A DNA stretch of 64,000 nt from Mycobacterium tilburgii (GCF_902168065.1 NZ_LR655694.1:37065-101064), one strand, 5' to 3'; shown: positions 1 to 9,526, counted from the first letter of the stretch. Made by a program: numbers and translations. The notes: a model not told the origin generated them from the letters alone.

Positions 1-2
1 CG

Positions 3-743
3 GTACGCGGTGTCGTCGTTGCCAGCCCGGCCAACCCCACCGGAACGGTAATACCGCCGGAGGAACTGGCGGCTATAGCGTCCTGGTGCGACGCCTCCGG
101 GGTGCGGTTGATAAGCGATGATGTCTACCACGGCCTGGTCTACTACGGCGCTCCGCAGACCAGCTGCGCCTGGCATACCTCGCGAAATGCCGTGGTGGTC
201 AACAGCTTTTCGAAGTACTACGCGATGACCGGATGGAGGCTGGGCTGGCTGCTGGTACCGCCGGAGCTGCGCCACGCGGTGGATTGCCTGACGGGGAACT
301 TCACCATCTGCCCGCCGGTGCTCTCCCAGATCGCCGCGGTGGCCGCCTTCACCCCGGAGGCGACCGCGGAGGCCGACGGTAATCTGGACCACTATGCGGT
401 GAACCGGACGTTGCTGCTGGACGGCCTACGCAGAATCGGCCTCGACCGACTGGCGCCCACCGACGGCGCGTTCTACGTTTATGCCGACGTGTCGGAGCAC
501 ACCGAGGACTCGCTGGCGTTCTGCTCGAAGTTGTTAGCCGACACCGGTGTTGCGATAGCCCCGTGTATCGACTTCTATACCGGGCAGGGACACAAGTTCG
601 TCCGGCTCTCCCTCGCCGGACCAACGCGCGACATCGAAGAGGCCCTGCGTCGGGAAGGCCATTGGATCCATGATCGTCGTGTGCGCCCCGAAGAACGCCG
701 TGAACATGATCATCATCAGGCCCATGTCGTGGAACAGGAGTAG
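3..743 (+). CDS. aspB: AspB-like class I/II aminotransferase, 5' end outside window, altered C-terminus
   Basis: PLP-dependent aminotransferase of the aspartate aminotransferase fold. The frame is open from base 3 and carries the family core: the NPTG loop (ANPTGT), then ISDDVYHGL and the Schiff-base lysine motif SFSKYYAMTGWRLGW. It matches what I know of M. tuberculosis Rv3565 almost to the end, through the segment DIEEALRR. After about base 655 the translation stops resembling the family and runs about 30 residues into sequence that reads as an acyl-AMP ligase fragment on the other strand. The native last few residues are therefore replaced. The next gene is nat, as in M. tuberculosis. The enzyme may still work because only the extreme C-terminus is changed. 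The substrate is not known from sequence. Confidence 0.8.
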   Translation, partial: VRGVVVASPANPTGTVIPPEELAAIASWCDASGVRLISDDVYHGLVYYGAPQTSCAWHTSRNAVVVNSFSKYYAMTGWRLGWLLVPPELRHAVDCLTGNFTICPPVLSQIAAVAAFTPEATAEADGNLDHYAVNRTLLLDGLRRIGLDRLAPTDGAFYVYADVSEHTEDSLAFCSKLLADTGVAIAPCIDFYTGQGHKFVRLSLAGPTRDIEEALRREGHWIHDRRVRPEERREHDHHQAHVVEQE

Positions 744-758
744 ACATAGGCGCACGTC
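655..758 (-). pseudogene. Fragment of a fatty-acyl-AMP ligase (FadD/FAAL)
   Basis: About 33 codons on the minus strand read DVRLCLLLFHDMGL, then MIMFTAFFGAH and TTIMDPMAF. The HDMGL core is the conserved stretch of fatty-acyl-AMP ligases (usual form WLPLFHDMGL). No adenylation P-loop, start or end is present. The frame merges into antisense of the aminotransferase on one side and reaches a stop just upstream on the other. It is a scrap of about 100 bases from a gene normally near 580 codons, left by a rearrangement at the end of the aminotransferase gene. Confidence 0.6.
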
Positions 759-937
759 TTATTTGCCGCACCGGTTCGCTATGGCGCAGATCACCCCGGA
801 GGTCTTTCGGCGCTGCGCATGCCGTGATAAATCCGGTGGAGCGCTGGGGAAATGATTTGCCAAGTTCCCATTTTGGGCGCACTTTCGGCTCATTTCCCGT
901 CCCCGCGAGCGGCGGGCGGGCAAACGCGTCAGGCCGG
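759..937. other. Spacer with no recognised gene
   Basis: Between the ligase fragment and the end of nat I see no frame resembling a known protein, no clear hairpin with a T-run and no repeat. The overlapping open frames are short and arginine-rich, typical of shadows in GC-rich DNA. Confidence 0.5.
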
Positions 938-1768
938 TCAACCGTCGAGCACGTTTGCGATCCGCGCCTCGAGCTGATCGCGGGGGGCGACGCCGTCGAT
1001 GTCGATGCCGAACCGGCCGGCGAGGGTGTCGATGACCGAGGCCGCATCGTCGAGGACGACCTTCTCGGTCCCGCCGGCGCGGTGAATTGCCAGGTGCCGG
1101 CCGGAAAGATTGATCCGGGCGTCCTCGGTGACCAGCGCGGCGATCAGGCCGGTCACGAAGTGCGAGCCGGGATTGGTCGAGACGTACCAACTGCCGACCG
1201 TGAGGTCGATCTGCGGTTGGGTCTGGGCGGTGAATTCGTAGAGCGACTGCCACTCATCGCGCACCTGGGCCTGCAGCACCAGGCCGTCGCCGCGGTCCTG
1301 CAACCGGTAGGGTTCGTGCGTTGTGTGCTGGACGGTGCTGGTTTCGAGGCGGATGGGCGACGTCAGGGTCTGGCCGCCGAAACCGACGTCGACGAGGTAC
1401 GACCCCTGCGAGCCGGGGAACGTGACCGCCAGTGCGGTGTGGGTCATCGGCGGCACCGGCGCGTCGGGCGGCAGCATCCAGACTACCCGCCCGGCCAGCC
1501 GGCGCACCCGGAACCCGAGCTCGGTCAGCACGTAGCCCATCAGCCCGTTCTGTTCGTAGCAGTAACCACCGCGGCGCCGGCGCACCAGCTTGTCGAACAG
1601 CGCCCCGGGCCCCAGGTCGCCGACCGGCACGCCCAGCACCGGGTCGAGGTTCTCAAACGGGATGGTCCCGATGTGGGCGGTCATCAGGTCCTGCAGCACC
1701 CCTAGCGTCGGCTCGGCGGGACCACGGTAGCCGACGCGGTCGAAGTAGCTGGCCAGGTCCAGTCGCAT
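938..1768 (-). CDS. nat: Arylamine N-acetyltransferase
   Basis: Transfers an acetyl (or propionyl) group from CoA to arylamines and hydrazines; in M. tuberculosis the homologue Rv3566c acetylates isoniazid and is tied to cholesterol breakdown. The 276-residue length is normal. The Cys-His-Asp triad is complete: Cys70 in RRRRGGYCYEQNG, His110 in PPMTHTALAV and Asp127 in YLVDVGFGGQ. ATG start at 1768. It lies convergent to the aminotransferase; the hsa cholesterol genes that neighbour nat in M. tuberculosis are not found downstream here. Intact and probably functional. Confidence 0.93.
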   Translation of the reverse strand: MRLDLASYFDRVGYRGPAEPTLGVLQDLMTAHIGTIPFENLDPVLGVPVGDLGPGALFDKLVRRRRGGYCYEQNGLMGYVLTELGFRVRRLAGRVVWMLPPDAPVPPMTHTALAVTFPGSQGSYLVDVGFGGQTLTSPIRLETSTVQHTTHEPYRLQDRGDGLVLQAQVRDEWQSLYEFTAQTQPQIDLTVGSWYVSTNPGSHFVTGLIAALVTEDARINLSGRHLAIHRAGGTEKVVLDDAASVIDTLAGRFGIDIDGVAPRDQLEARIANVLDG

Positions 1769-2055
1769 GTGTCCATTGTGACCGAGGGTCGGTGCCCGGG
1801 AAATACGCGGCGTTCAAAGGCATTTGGCGACGACCCGGGCGCGACCCCGGTCGCGGCGCGGGATGCCCGGTCGACGGGAGATCGTCCTGTGGGCAACGGC
1901 CGCCGCTCCCAATCCGCGAATTCCGCTCAGCAACGGCACCGACCACGATTTTACCGTCGCATTGATCGTGGTCGAATTGCGCCCCGGGAGAGTTGCCGAG
2001 GGATACTCTTGAACTCGAGAATTCGACAATCGCGGGGAAGTAGAGCGTCACAAAT
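1769..2055. other. Intergenic region between divergent nat and kinase remnant
   Basis: About 290 bases between two outward-facing genes, so promoters for both should lie here. I see no convincing -10/-35 pair, no strong inverted repeat and no conserved reading frame. Confidence 0.5.
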
Positions 2056-4250
2056 ATGGGTGATGGGGTCCCCTACAAAGCGTCGGCGCCGGCGCCGAGC
2101 GGCATCATCGCCGAGTTGGCTGCGACAGACTTGAGGATGCACGTCAGGTGGCCAGGGACGGGGGCCGGAGTTATCTACTGGCCTACGAAACGACGCTCGG
2201 TCGTAACGTCGCGATCAAGCTGTTGCCCTCGCATATCGACGACGAGGGCCGGGAACGCTTTCTGCGCGAAGGCTATGCGATGGACGGCCTGTCAAGACAT
2301 CCGAACATCGTCAACATCCTGCGGGTCAGGGTCGCCGAGAGCGGCCGGCCATACATCGTGATGCCGTACATGTCCTCAGACTTTCTGGCGGTCCGGTTGC
2401 GCCGCGAAGGGCCGGCCCCTAGCCCGAGGCATTGCGAATCGGCGTAAAGCTCTGCGGGGCATTGGAAACGGCCCACCAAAGCGGGCACCTTGCACCGCGA
2501 CATCTAGCCCGCCAACGTTTTGGTCAGCGATTACGGTGACCCGCTGCTCAGCGATTTCGGCATCGCCCACATCGAAGGCGGTTATGAGACGGCGACCGGG
2601 TTTTCTCCGGAACAATAGACGGTTTTCTCCGGAACAATAGACTACGCCGCGCCCGAGATGATGACCGGCAATCCGGCGACGGTCGCGTCCAACCTGTACT
2701 CACTGGACGCCACCATCTATGCGCTGATCGCCGGCGGGGCCGCCCACGAACGCAAGAAAGACGAAGACCTGGTCGCGCAGTACCTGCTGAATCAAGCACG
2801 ACGCGGATCCCAGACATGCGCCCGAGGGGAATCCCCGACGCGGTGTGCGCCGCGATCGAGCATGCGATGGCGATCGACCCGGCGGACCGGCCGTCCTCCG
2901 CGGCGGAATTCGGCCGCGAATTGCAGTCCGCGCAGCGTCTGAACGGCTTACGGCCCGATTCGATGGTGATCACCAGCCCTGCGCCGGACCCGGCCCGGAC
3001 AGCGAGCCCGACGTCGACCGTCGCACCGGCGGCCGCTTCGCCCGCCACGGTCGCCGCGACGCCTGACGGCACCACCTCGACTGTTCCCAAACCCCGTCGC
3101 CCGCGGCCGACCCAGGCCCCACCCAGGCGGGCAGTGACGTCATCGGCGGCGCTTCCCCATGCCTGGGGCCGCCGGAGACGGACGAGTTCTCCAAGGCCGC
3201 GAACATCTCCTGCGGCCAGCCGTCCGCAGCCGGGTCGGTCCCGCCGCTGGCGCAAGTCGTTGCTGGTGAAGACGCGGGAGTGGTTCGCGGAACCGGGCCA
3301 GAAGCGCAAGCACGTGGCGTTGGTCGCCGGCGCCGCGGTGGTGGTCGTGCTGCTGGTCGTGAGCGGGCTGTACTTCGGCCTCTTCCCCGACAAGGCCCAG
3401 AAACACACCACCGGGCCCGCCCCCGCCGGCCCCGGTGGTGTGGAAGCCGATCACGAACGACCGCGTAGTGCACGAGACGGCCACGACACAGGTCGACAGC
3501 ACGATCTGGATCTTCAGCGGGATCCGCTGCGACGGCGCGGTCACCGCACTGCAGGAGTGTTACGACCCCGTCATCGACAGCTGGAAGGGTGCCGACGACC
3601 TACCCGTCGGCGTTCAGCGCGCGATGGCGGTCAACTGGCAGAGAAACCCGGTCGTGCTCGGCGGCTGAAAGAAGGTCGGCGCCAAAAATGTTGCGACAAA
3701 CTAGTTTTGGCGTGTTGTCAACAGCCGTTGGGTGGAGCTGCCGCATCTGCTGCAGCCGCGCGCGGCAGCGGTGGCGGGGTGGTCAGCGACCGTCTGATCG
3801 TCACCGGCGGCGTGGACGCCAACGGCGCGCTGCTGAATACCACTTAGGTGTTCGACGGCAACTCGTGGAGCCTGGGCACCATCCCGACACCGCGACAGCT
3901 GCTGGCCGGCGCCCCGGACGGCAAGCTGCTCTACACCGTCAGCGGCACCACCGGGGACTCCGACCAGTTGAACGTCGAGGCCTACGACCCCGTCGCCAAA
4001 TCGTGGACGACGTTGCCCCCACTTCCCCAGGCGCGCTCGATTTCGGCGTGGCCATCGTCGACGGCCAGCTGGTGGCCGTGGGCGGCGTGTCCGGCGGCCA
4101 GGTCCTTAAGAGCGTCTCGGTGTTCGACCTGACGGCCAGGACGTTGGGCGAGTTGCCGGACATGTCGACCCCGCGGCACGGCGTGGCCGTCGCGGCGGTG
4201 AAGAAGTTCGTGTACGCGATCGGCGGATCGAGTGCGGTCGGGGCCGCTGG
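2056..4250 (+). pseudogene. Ser/Thr protein kinase with C-terminal kelch propeller, decayed
   Basis: Pieces in order across several frames: a PknK-like kinase N-lobe (GVIY, then TLGRNVAIKLLP with the ATP lysine, then RHPNIVNIL), the catalytic loop LHRDI-stop-PANVL near 2495, the activation segment SDFGIAHI near 2560, the alphaF region, a Pro/Thr linker (about 2960-3150), a membrane anchor VALVAGAAVVVVLLVVSGLYFG (about 3310-3385), and kelch-like repeats such as WIFSGIRCDG, AYDPVAKSWTTLPPLP and VYAIGGSS up to about 4240. The lysine codon of HRDxKPxN has become TAG, and there are several frameshifts and a 22-bp duplication. Normal relatives are membrane kinases with an outside sensor propeller. 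No active kinase is possible here. Confidence 0.85.
2599..2642 (+). repeat. 22-bp perfect tandem duplication
   Basis: The unit starting GGTTTTCTCCGGAACAATAG occurs twice head to tail (2599-2620, 2621-2642). It adds a stop in the kinase activation-loop region (GFSPEQ-stop). It looks like a replication-slippage lesion. Confidence 0.9.
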
Positions 4251-4334
4251 CGGTCTGCCCGGGCATGAAGGCCAGGCTGTGATGCCGCGGGTTGCAGCCC
4301 AGAAACCGCAGCCAAGCCGGCGGCCAGTCGTCGG

Positions 4335-4590
4335 CGTCGGCTTCTTTCTGCCCGCCATATACGGGCCGTTCTGGTCGCTGCTGATGCAACTCCTGCCGAG
4401 TTTACTGATGGGCGCGGGCGGGATTGATCAACTTCGCGGGCCAGATTGCCGGGTTTGTGTTACCCATCGTGATCGGTTGGACGATCGCCGTCACCGGAAC
4501 GTACACCGCCGGATTTCTGTTCCTTGAATCGGCCGTAGTCTGTCTCTTGATTACGGCAAGCCTGTGCGAACCAAGTCAGGCTCCCAACGT
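4335..4590 (+). pseudogene. C-terminal remnant of an MFS transporter
   Basis: Two frames join to read FLPAIYGPFWSLLMQLLPS, LLMGAG and then INFAGQIAGFVLPIVIGW and TYTAGFLFLESAVVCLLI. This is the last third of a major facilitator of the anion/cation symporter type, with the NxxGQIAGF motif of transmembrane helices 10-11. A frameshift lies near 4418. The first eight or so helices are missing; the preceding bases belong to the kelch remnant. Confidence 0.65.
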
Positions 4591-5837
4591 CCGGACATCG
4601 GTGTCGACATCGTTGGCGGAGATCCGCCGGCTCGATGAACAAGTTCTGGCGTTCGAAGAGGTTTTTTGCCGATGACGCGATGGCACAGGCTGAGCTCTTG
4701 GAGGGACAAGATTCCGGAGTCGACGACTAGCCGTTGCGCGGCGTGACGCTCGGGTAAAAGACGTCTTCGAGCTGAGCGGTCGCACATCGGGCAACGGGAA
4801 TCGCGCGGTTTTCGACATGCTGCCGCGCAAAGTCCCGGAGGACGACGCTCCCCTCATCCGGCTGCTGCGCGACGCCGGCGCGATCGTCTCGGGTATGACG
4901 AGATCTACGGAACTCTGTTGGTATCAGCCAACTCTCACGTGAAACCCGCATGGTCTCGGCGACACACCCGGCGGGTCCTCGAGTGGGTCCGCTGCCGCCG
5001 TCGCGGCCAACATGGTGACCGCGGCGATCGGGAGCCAGACCAACGTCTCGGTGGTCAGGCCCGCCAGCTACTGCAGACTCTTTGCGTACAAGGCAGGCCA
5101 CGACCGGGTCGACATCACCGGGATGTCGCGGATCAGTGATTCCTTCGACCACACTGGGTTCTTTGCCCGCGACGCGGCGACCGTGATCAAACTGGCGGAA
5201 GTCGCCGGCGGCTTCCAGGTGCCCGATGCCCTTTCCAGCTATCGCCTTGGCGTCGTCGACCTGCAAGATCTGGTTGACGTCGACGACGAGGTGCTGGAAC
5301 TGTTCACCACCTACGTCGGGCAACTCCGGAAGCCGGTCACACCGTCGAGCCGGTAAGCCTACCAGAGGTGTTAGCGCCCAATACATTTGATGCGTATTAT
5401 GGAATTATTGGCGCCGGAACTCTATCGCCTGCATCAAGGCCTGCTCGCCCCCGATCTCATCGATCATCTTGGACCCAAGACCGTCGAGATTCTGCAGCGC
5501 GGACGCGACACGACCGATGTCGAGGAACGTGAAGCCAAGGCGGTGGCCGAGATCCGGGCGCGGGTGGACAGCCATTTCGATCGGATCGATGCGTTGATCA
5601 TGCCCGCTGCGACTCGTCGCCGCCGAAAACGCTTACGAACACCGGCTCGCCGGCGCTGTCGACGCTCTCGAGCATGGTCGGTGTTCCCATCTCGGTGGTC
5701 CTGCCGGGCTGGGCCGATCCGGCCTGCCCGTGGGCATCCAGATCTGGGGCCGGTTGGGCGCCAACGAAACCATCCTGGCACTGCTTGCCGCGCTGCCGTC
5801 CGAGTACGTTGTGCCACAGCTTGTGCAGAACCGGTAA
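4591..5837 (+). pseudogene. Amidase-signature enzyme, decayed
   Basis: Fragments of an amidase-signature hydrolase (amide to acid plus ammonia): the N-terminal helix ILAEIRRLDEQ-like region near 4610, the KD(V)F-type segment near 4760, the glycine/serine core DTPGGSSSGSAAAVAANM at about 4966-5016 that holds the catalytic Ser cluster, then SDSFDHTGFFARDAATV, and a C-terminal part SMVGVPISVVLPG and GLPVGIQIWGRLGANE ending at 5837. At least four frameshifts or stops interrupt it. It may have formed an uptake-and-hydrolysis pair with the adjacent transporter remnant (inference). Confidence 0.8.
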
Positions 5838-5892
5838 CCAGGCCCCACTTTCGATGTGCTGTAGCGGCGTTGGACGGCGCCGAGCCGGTGTG

Positions 5893-5967
5893 TGGAGCCC
5901 CCTGTCAGGATTGAACTGACGACCGCTCGCTTACAAGGCGAGTGCTCTACCACTGAGCTAAGGAGGC
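5893..5967 (-). tRNA. tRNA-Thr (anticodon TGT)
   Basis: The minus strand folds as a cloverleaf: acceptor GCCTCCT pairs with AGGGGGC (one G-U), D arm TAGCTCAGTGGTAGAGCA, anticodon stem CTCGC/GCGAG around loop CTTGTAA with anticodon TGT, and T loop GTTCAATCC. The 3' CCA is encoded. It reads ACA threonine codons. Length is 75 with CCA. Confidence 0.95.
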
Positions 5968-5995
5968 CGGGTAAGTCGGCTGCCAGCTTAGCCGG

Positions 5996-6718
5996 TCACG
6001 CCTCGCCCTCGATGATGCGCTGCGACGGCACCGGACGCGACGGCGCACGGCGCCCCGTGCGCCGGCCGGGCAGCGGGATGCGATCGGCGATGCTGCTCAA
6101 CGGGTTGACGACCATGGTGAGCGCGACCACCGCGTCTTGCAGCGTCGCGATGGCCGGCTCGAGCGCCTCCATGCCGGGCGTCAGCCGCGCCAACGTGTCG
6201 GCGACATCGGCAAGCTGGTCGAGCGGACCGTTCTTGGCGGTGAGTTTGTCGATCAGGCCGCCTTCGGACAGCAGCCGTTCGGCCAGTCCATCCTCCGAGA
6301 GGACGCGCTCGATCAAGCCGTCTTCGGCTAGTAGCTGATCGGCCAGGCCGCCGGGCTGCAGCGCCCGGTACAGGCCGCCGCCCTCGGCAGTCAACCGGTC
6401 GACCAGACCGTCCTCGGACATCAGCAGGTCGACGATGCCACCGGGGCGAAGTAGCCGATCGAGTGGCCCGTCTGGTGCCATCGCCCGTCCCAGCGGCGCG
6501 TCGTCGTACATCAACCGGGCCAGCCGATTGGCCCGGTTGATGGCGTCGTCGAGCCCCAGCATGGATGTCACGGCGTTGTTTCCGGTTTCCCCTTCACCCA
6601 GCGACCGCTTGGCCACCGCAACCGCCGCGGTGGCAAGGTTCAAGCTCGCCTCCGCGGCGGCAAGGCCTACTCGCGCGGGCGCCGTCGCCGCGTAAACCAT
6701 GCTTTTGGCGAGATTCAT
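5996..6718 (-). CDS. Conserved mycobacterial protein with repeated GLxDRLLxEDG units (Rv0756c-like)
   Basis: 240 residues, matching the length and start (MNLxKSMVYAATAPARVGL) that I know for Rv0756c. The function is unknown. Residues about 80-165 hold imperfect repeats of about 11 residues (GPLDRLLRPGG, GLVDRLTAEGG, GLADQLLAEDG, GLIERVLSEDG, GLAERLLSEGG, GLIDKLTAKNG), which suggest a repeating amphipathic helix or solenoid. An alanine-rich amphipathic N-terminus (1-40) may contact membrane. The C-terminus is Arg/Pro-rich. It is divergent from phoP across about 155 bases, so the two may share a regulatory region. Intact. Confidence 0.8.
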   Translation of the reverse strand: MNLAKSMVYAATAPARVGLAAAEASLNLATAAVAVAKRSLGEGETGNNAVTSMLGLDDAINRANRLARLMYDDAPLGRAMAPDGPLDRLLRPGGIVDLLMSEDGLVDRLTAEGGGLYRALQPGGLADQLLAEDGLIERVLSEDGLAERLLSEGGLIDKLTAKNGPLDQLADVADTLARLTPGMEALEPAIATLQDAVVALTMVVNPLSSIADRIPLPGRRTGRRAPSRPVPSQRIIEGEA

Positions 6719-6874
6719 AAACCGAGTCTAGGTACGGGACGACCTGCAAAAGGGGAACCGGCCCAAGCCGACGCGATGATTCCTGGCAGAATACAAACAG
6801 GGAATTTTCAACTGATTACCAGGATTTGCACAATAATTGCCAAGGCAACGTACAACAAGGCGGAAGTTAAGCAG

Positions 6875-7594
6875 ATGACAGCTCCGACCGTAAACGAAAC
6901 CAAACCGGAAGCACGTGTTCTCGTCGTGGATGATGAGGACAACATCGTCGAATTGCTCTCCGTAAGCCTCAAGTTCCAGGGTTTTGAGGTCGCCACGGCG
7001 ACCAACGGAGCCCAAGCCCTCGAACGTGCGCGCGAAACCCGGCCCGAAGCCGTGATTCTCGACGTCATGATGCCAGGGATGGACGGGTTCGGGGTGCTGC
7101 GCCGCCTTCGTGCGGACGGCATCGATGCGCCCGCGTTGTTTCTGACCGCCCGTGACTCGCTGCAGGACAAGATCGCGGGATTGACGCTGGGCGGCGACGA
7201 CTATGTGACGAAGCCGTTCAGCCTGGAGGAGGTCGTCGCCCGGTTGCGCGTCATCCTGCGCCGTGCCGGCAAGGGCACCACGGAAGCACACAACGCCCGG
7301 CTGACATTCGCCGACATCGAACTCGACGAGGAAACCCACGAAGTGTGGAAGGCCGGCGTACCGGTGTCGTTGTCTCCCACCGAATTCACCCTGCTGCGTT
7401 ACTTCGTGATCAACGCGGGAACGGTGCTTAGTAAACCGAAAATCCTCGACCACGTCTGGCATTACGACTTCGGCGGCGACGTCAACGTCGTCGAGTCTTA
7501 TGTGTCCTATCTGCGTCGCAAGATCGATACTGGGGAGAAGCGGCTGCTGCACACTCTGCGTGGAGTGGGCTACGTCCTGCGGGAGCCGCGCTGA
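6875..7594 (+). CDS. phoP: Two-component response regulator PhoP
   Basis: OmpR-family DNA-binding regulator of lipid synthesis, ESX-1 and low-pH responses. The receiver domain covers residues about 14-130: acidic pocket VVDDED, phosphorylated Asp63 in VILDVMMPGMDG, switch Thr in FLTARD and Lys in VTKPF. The winged-helix domain covers about 145-240 and ends RLLHTLRGVGYVLREPR. The ATG at 6875 is preferred because AAGGCGGAAG lies about 7 bases upstream and residues before it do not resemble the family; the product is 240 residues, a few fewer than in M. tuberculosis. phoR follows after 35 bases. Intact. Confidence 0.95.
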   Translation: MTAPTVNETKPEARVLVVDDEDNIVELLSVSLKFQGFEVATATNGAQALERARETRPEAVILDVMMPGMDGFGVLRRLRADGIDAPALFLTARDSLQDKIAGLTLGGDDYVTKPFSLEEVVARLRVILRRAGKGTTEAHNARLTFADIELDEETHEVWKAGVPVSLSPTEFTLLRYFVINAGTVLSKPKILDHVWHYDFGGDVNVVESYVSYLRRKIDTGEKRLLHTLRGVGYVLREPR

Positions 7595-7629
7595 GTACAC
7601 CCTCTGCCAGTCGGCGAAAGTAGCGATCG

Positions 7630-9081
7630 GTGGCGAAAACTACGGAGACGCCTACACCGGTTCGGCGCGGATTGCCCCTGCGGGTGGGCCTGGTCGCGGC
7701 GACCCTGGTGTTGGTGGCCTGCGGTCTGGCGGCCTCGGGTGTCATGGTCACCTCGATTCTGCGGCACAGCCTGATCAGCCGCATCGACCAGACGCTGCTG
7801 GAGGCCTCCCGTGGCTGGGCGTCCGCGCCGCGGCGGCAGGTCCCGGCGTCGCCCTACGAGGGCCCGGATCCGGGGCGGCCGCCGTCGAAGTACTACGTGC
7901 GCAGTGTCGGTCCCGACGGCAAGCCGTTCACCGCCATCAATGACCGCAACGCCGAGCCGGCCCTGCCACCGGGCAACGACGTCGGCCCGAATCCGACAAC
8001 GCTGGAATCGGTCAACGGTTCAAACATTCAGTGGCGGGCGGTCTCGGTGCGCGGACCCAACGGCCTGACGACCGTGGCGATCGATCTCTCCGACGTTGAT
8101 CACACGGTGCGGTCGCTGGTGTGGTTGCAGGTCGGCATCGGGGTGGCGGTGCTGGTGGTCGTGGGTATCGTCGGTTTCGCGGTGGTCCATCGCAGCCTGC
8201 AGCCGTTGATCGAGGTTGAGCAGACCGCCGCGGCGATCGCCGCCGGGCAGCTGGATCGCCGTGTGCCAGAACGTGATCCGCGAACCGAGGTGGGTCGGCT
8301 GTCGTTGGCGCTCAACGGTATGCTCACGCAGATTCAGCAGGCGGTGGCGTCGTCGGAGTCTTCGGCCGAGAAGGCCCGGGGTTCCGAAGATCGGATGCGC
8401 CGGTTCATCACCGACGCCAGCCACGAGCTGCGCACCCCGCTCACCACCATCCGCGGTTTCGCGGAACTGTATCGGCAGGGCGCCGCCCGCGACGTCGCCA
8501 TGCTGCTCTCGCGCATCGAGAACGAAGCCAGCCGAATGGGACTCCTGGTCGACGACCTGCTGCTGCTGGCACGCCTCGACGTGCAACGGCCACTGGAACA
8601 CCATCGGGTCGACCTGCTGGCGCTGGCCAGCGATGCCGTGCACGATGGGCAGGCGATCGATCCCAAGCGCAGCATTTCGATGGAAGTCCTGGACGGGCCC
8701 GGCACCCCCGAGGTCGTCGGCGACGAACCACGCATCCGTCAGGTGTTGAGCAATCTGGTGGCCAACGCCTTGCAGCACACCCCCGCCGCCGCGGGCGTCA
8801 TTGTCCGGGTCGGTACCTCAGCCGACGACGCGGTGATCGAGGTGGCCGACACGGGGCCGGGCATGAGTCAGGAGGACGCGTCGCGCATCTTCGAGCGGTT
8901 CTACCGCACCGACTCGTCGCGTGCCCGGGCCAGCGGTGGGACCGGGCTCGGCCTGTCCATCGTCGCATCGCTGGTGCATGCTCACGGCGGCACCGTGACC
9001 GTGGAAACCGCGCCCGGCAAGGGCTGCTGCTTCCGCGTCACGCTGCCGCGGGTCAGCGATGTCGTCGCTCAGGTCAGCTGA
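7630..9081 (+). CDS. phoR: Sensor histidine kinase PhoR
   Basis: Membrane partner of PhoP. GTG start at 7630 gives 483 residues. Order: TM1 (about 17-40), an extracytoplasmic sensor (41-163), TM2 (164-187), HAMP (188-240), DHp with phospho-acceptor His265 in DASHELRTPLTTIRGFAELYR, and an HATPase domain with the N box LVANALQHT, G1 DTGPGMS, F box ERFYR and G2 GGTGLGLSI. The sensor loop (QVPASPYEGPDPGRPPS) differs more from M. tuberculosis than the kinase core does. It ends 3 bases before the convergent HIT gene. Intact, so the PhoPR pair should signal. Confidence 0.95.
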   Translation: MAKTTETPTPVRRGLPLRVGLVAATLVLVACGLAASGVMVTSILRHSLISRIDQTLLEASRGWASAPRRQVPASPYEGPDPGRPPSKYYVRSVGPDGKPFTAINDRNAEPALPPGNDVGPNPTTLESVNGSNIQWRAVSVRGPNGLTTVAIDLSDVDHTVRSLVWLQVGIGVAVLVVVGIVGFAVVHRSLQPLIEVEQTAAAIAAGQLDRRVPERDPRTEVGRLSLALNGMLTQIQQAVASSESSAEKARGSEDRMRRFITDASHELRTPLTTIRGFAELYRQGAARDVAMLLSRIENEASRMGLLVDDLLLLARLDVQRPLEHHRVDLLALASDAVHDGQAIDPKRSISMEVLDGPGTPEVVGDEPRIRQVLSNLVANALQHTPAAAGVIVRVGTSADDAVIEVADTGPGMSQEDASRIFERFYRTDSSRARASGGTGLGLSIVASLVHAHGGTVTVETAPGKGCCFRVTLPRVSDVVAQVS

Positions 9082-9096
9082 AGCTCAGGTCAGCTG
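9067..9096. repeat. 14-bp direct repeat at the phoR/HIT 3' ends
   Basis: GCTCAGGTCAGCTG occurs at 9067-9080 and 9083-9096, separated by two bases. The first copy encodes the PhoR C-terminus and stop, the second the C-terminus and stop of the HIT gene on the other strand. It is a likely small tandem duplication that shaped both ends. Confidence 0.8.
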
Positions 9097-9489
9097 TTCC
9101 AACGCTGCCTTGATGCGGGCCTGGGCCTGGTCGAGAGATTCCGGCGACGGATTGCGGTCGACGTTGGCGAAGCCGAAGTCACTCAGGCTGCGGGTGGGGA
9201 AGACATGCACATGCAGGTGTGGCACCTCCAGCCCCGCGATGATCAGGCCGGCCCGTTCGGCGCGAAATGCCTTGCAGACGGCCTTGCCGATCAGCTGGCT
9301 CACCGACATCACCCGGCCGAAGGCCGCGCTGTCGACGTCTTGCCACTGATCGATTTCCTCGCGGGGCACCACCAGAGTGTGCCCCTGCGTCATCGGCTCG
9401 ATGGTGAGGAATGCGACGACGTCGTCGTCCTCATAAACGAATCGGCCGGGTAGCTCACGGGTGATGATCTTGGTGAAGATCGACGGCAT
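9085..9489 (-). CDS. HIT-family nucleotide hydrolase/transferase (Rv0759c-like)
   Basis: Histidine-triad protein of 134 residues from the ATG at 9489 ([15 protein letters not shown]). The usual HIT start fits better than the upstream in-frame ATG at 9519. The triad HLHVHVF lies near residue 97, preceded by [17 protein letters not shown] proteins hydrolyse AMP-lysine-type and related phosphoramidates; the physiological substrate here is unknown. Cytosolic. Convergent with phoR. Intact. Confidence 0.9.
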   Translation of the reverse strand: MPSIFTKIITRELPGRFVYEDDDVVAFLTIEPMTQGHTLVVPREEIDQWQDVDSAAFGRVMSVSQLIGKAVCKAFRAERAGLIIAGLEVPHLHVHVFPTRSLSDFGFANVDRNPSPESLDQAQARIKAALEQLT

Positions 9490-9526
9490 GGCCCCAGCAT
9501 AGGGCCGACGATCCGGCAACCCTGCG

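Noticed and set aside
6719..6874. A PhoP-box direct repeat for autoregulation in the phoP upstream region.
   Set aside because: No convincing repeated TCACAGC-like pair could be read; only AT-rich tracts are present.
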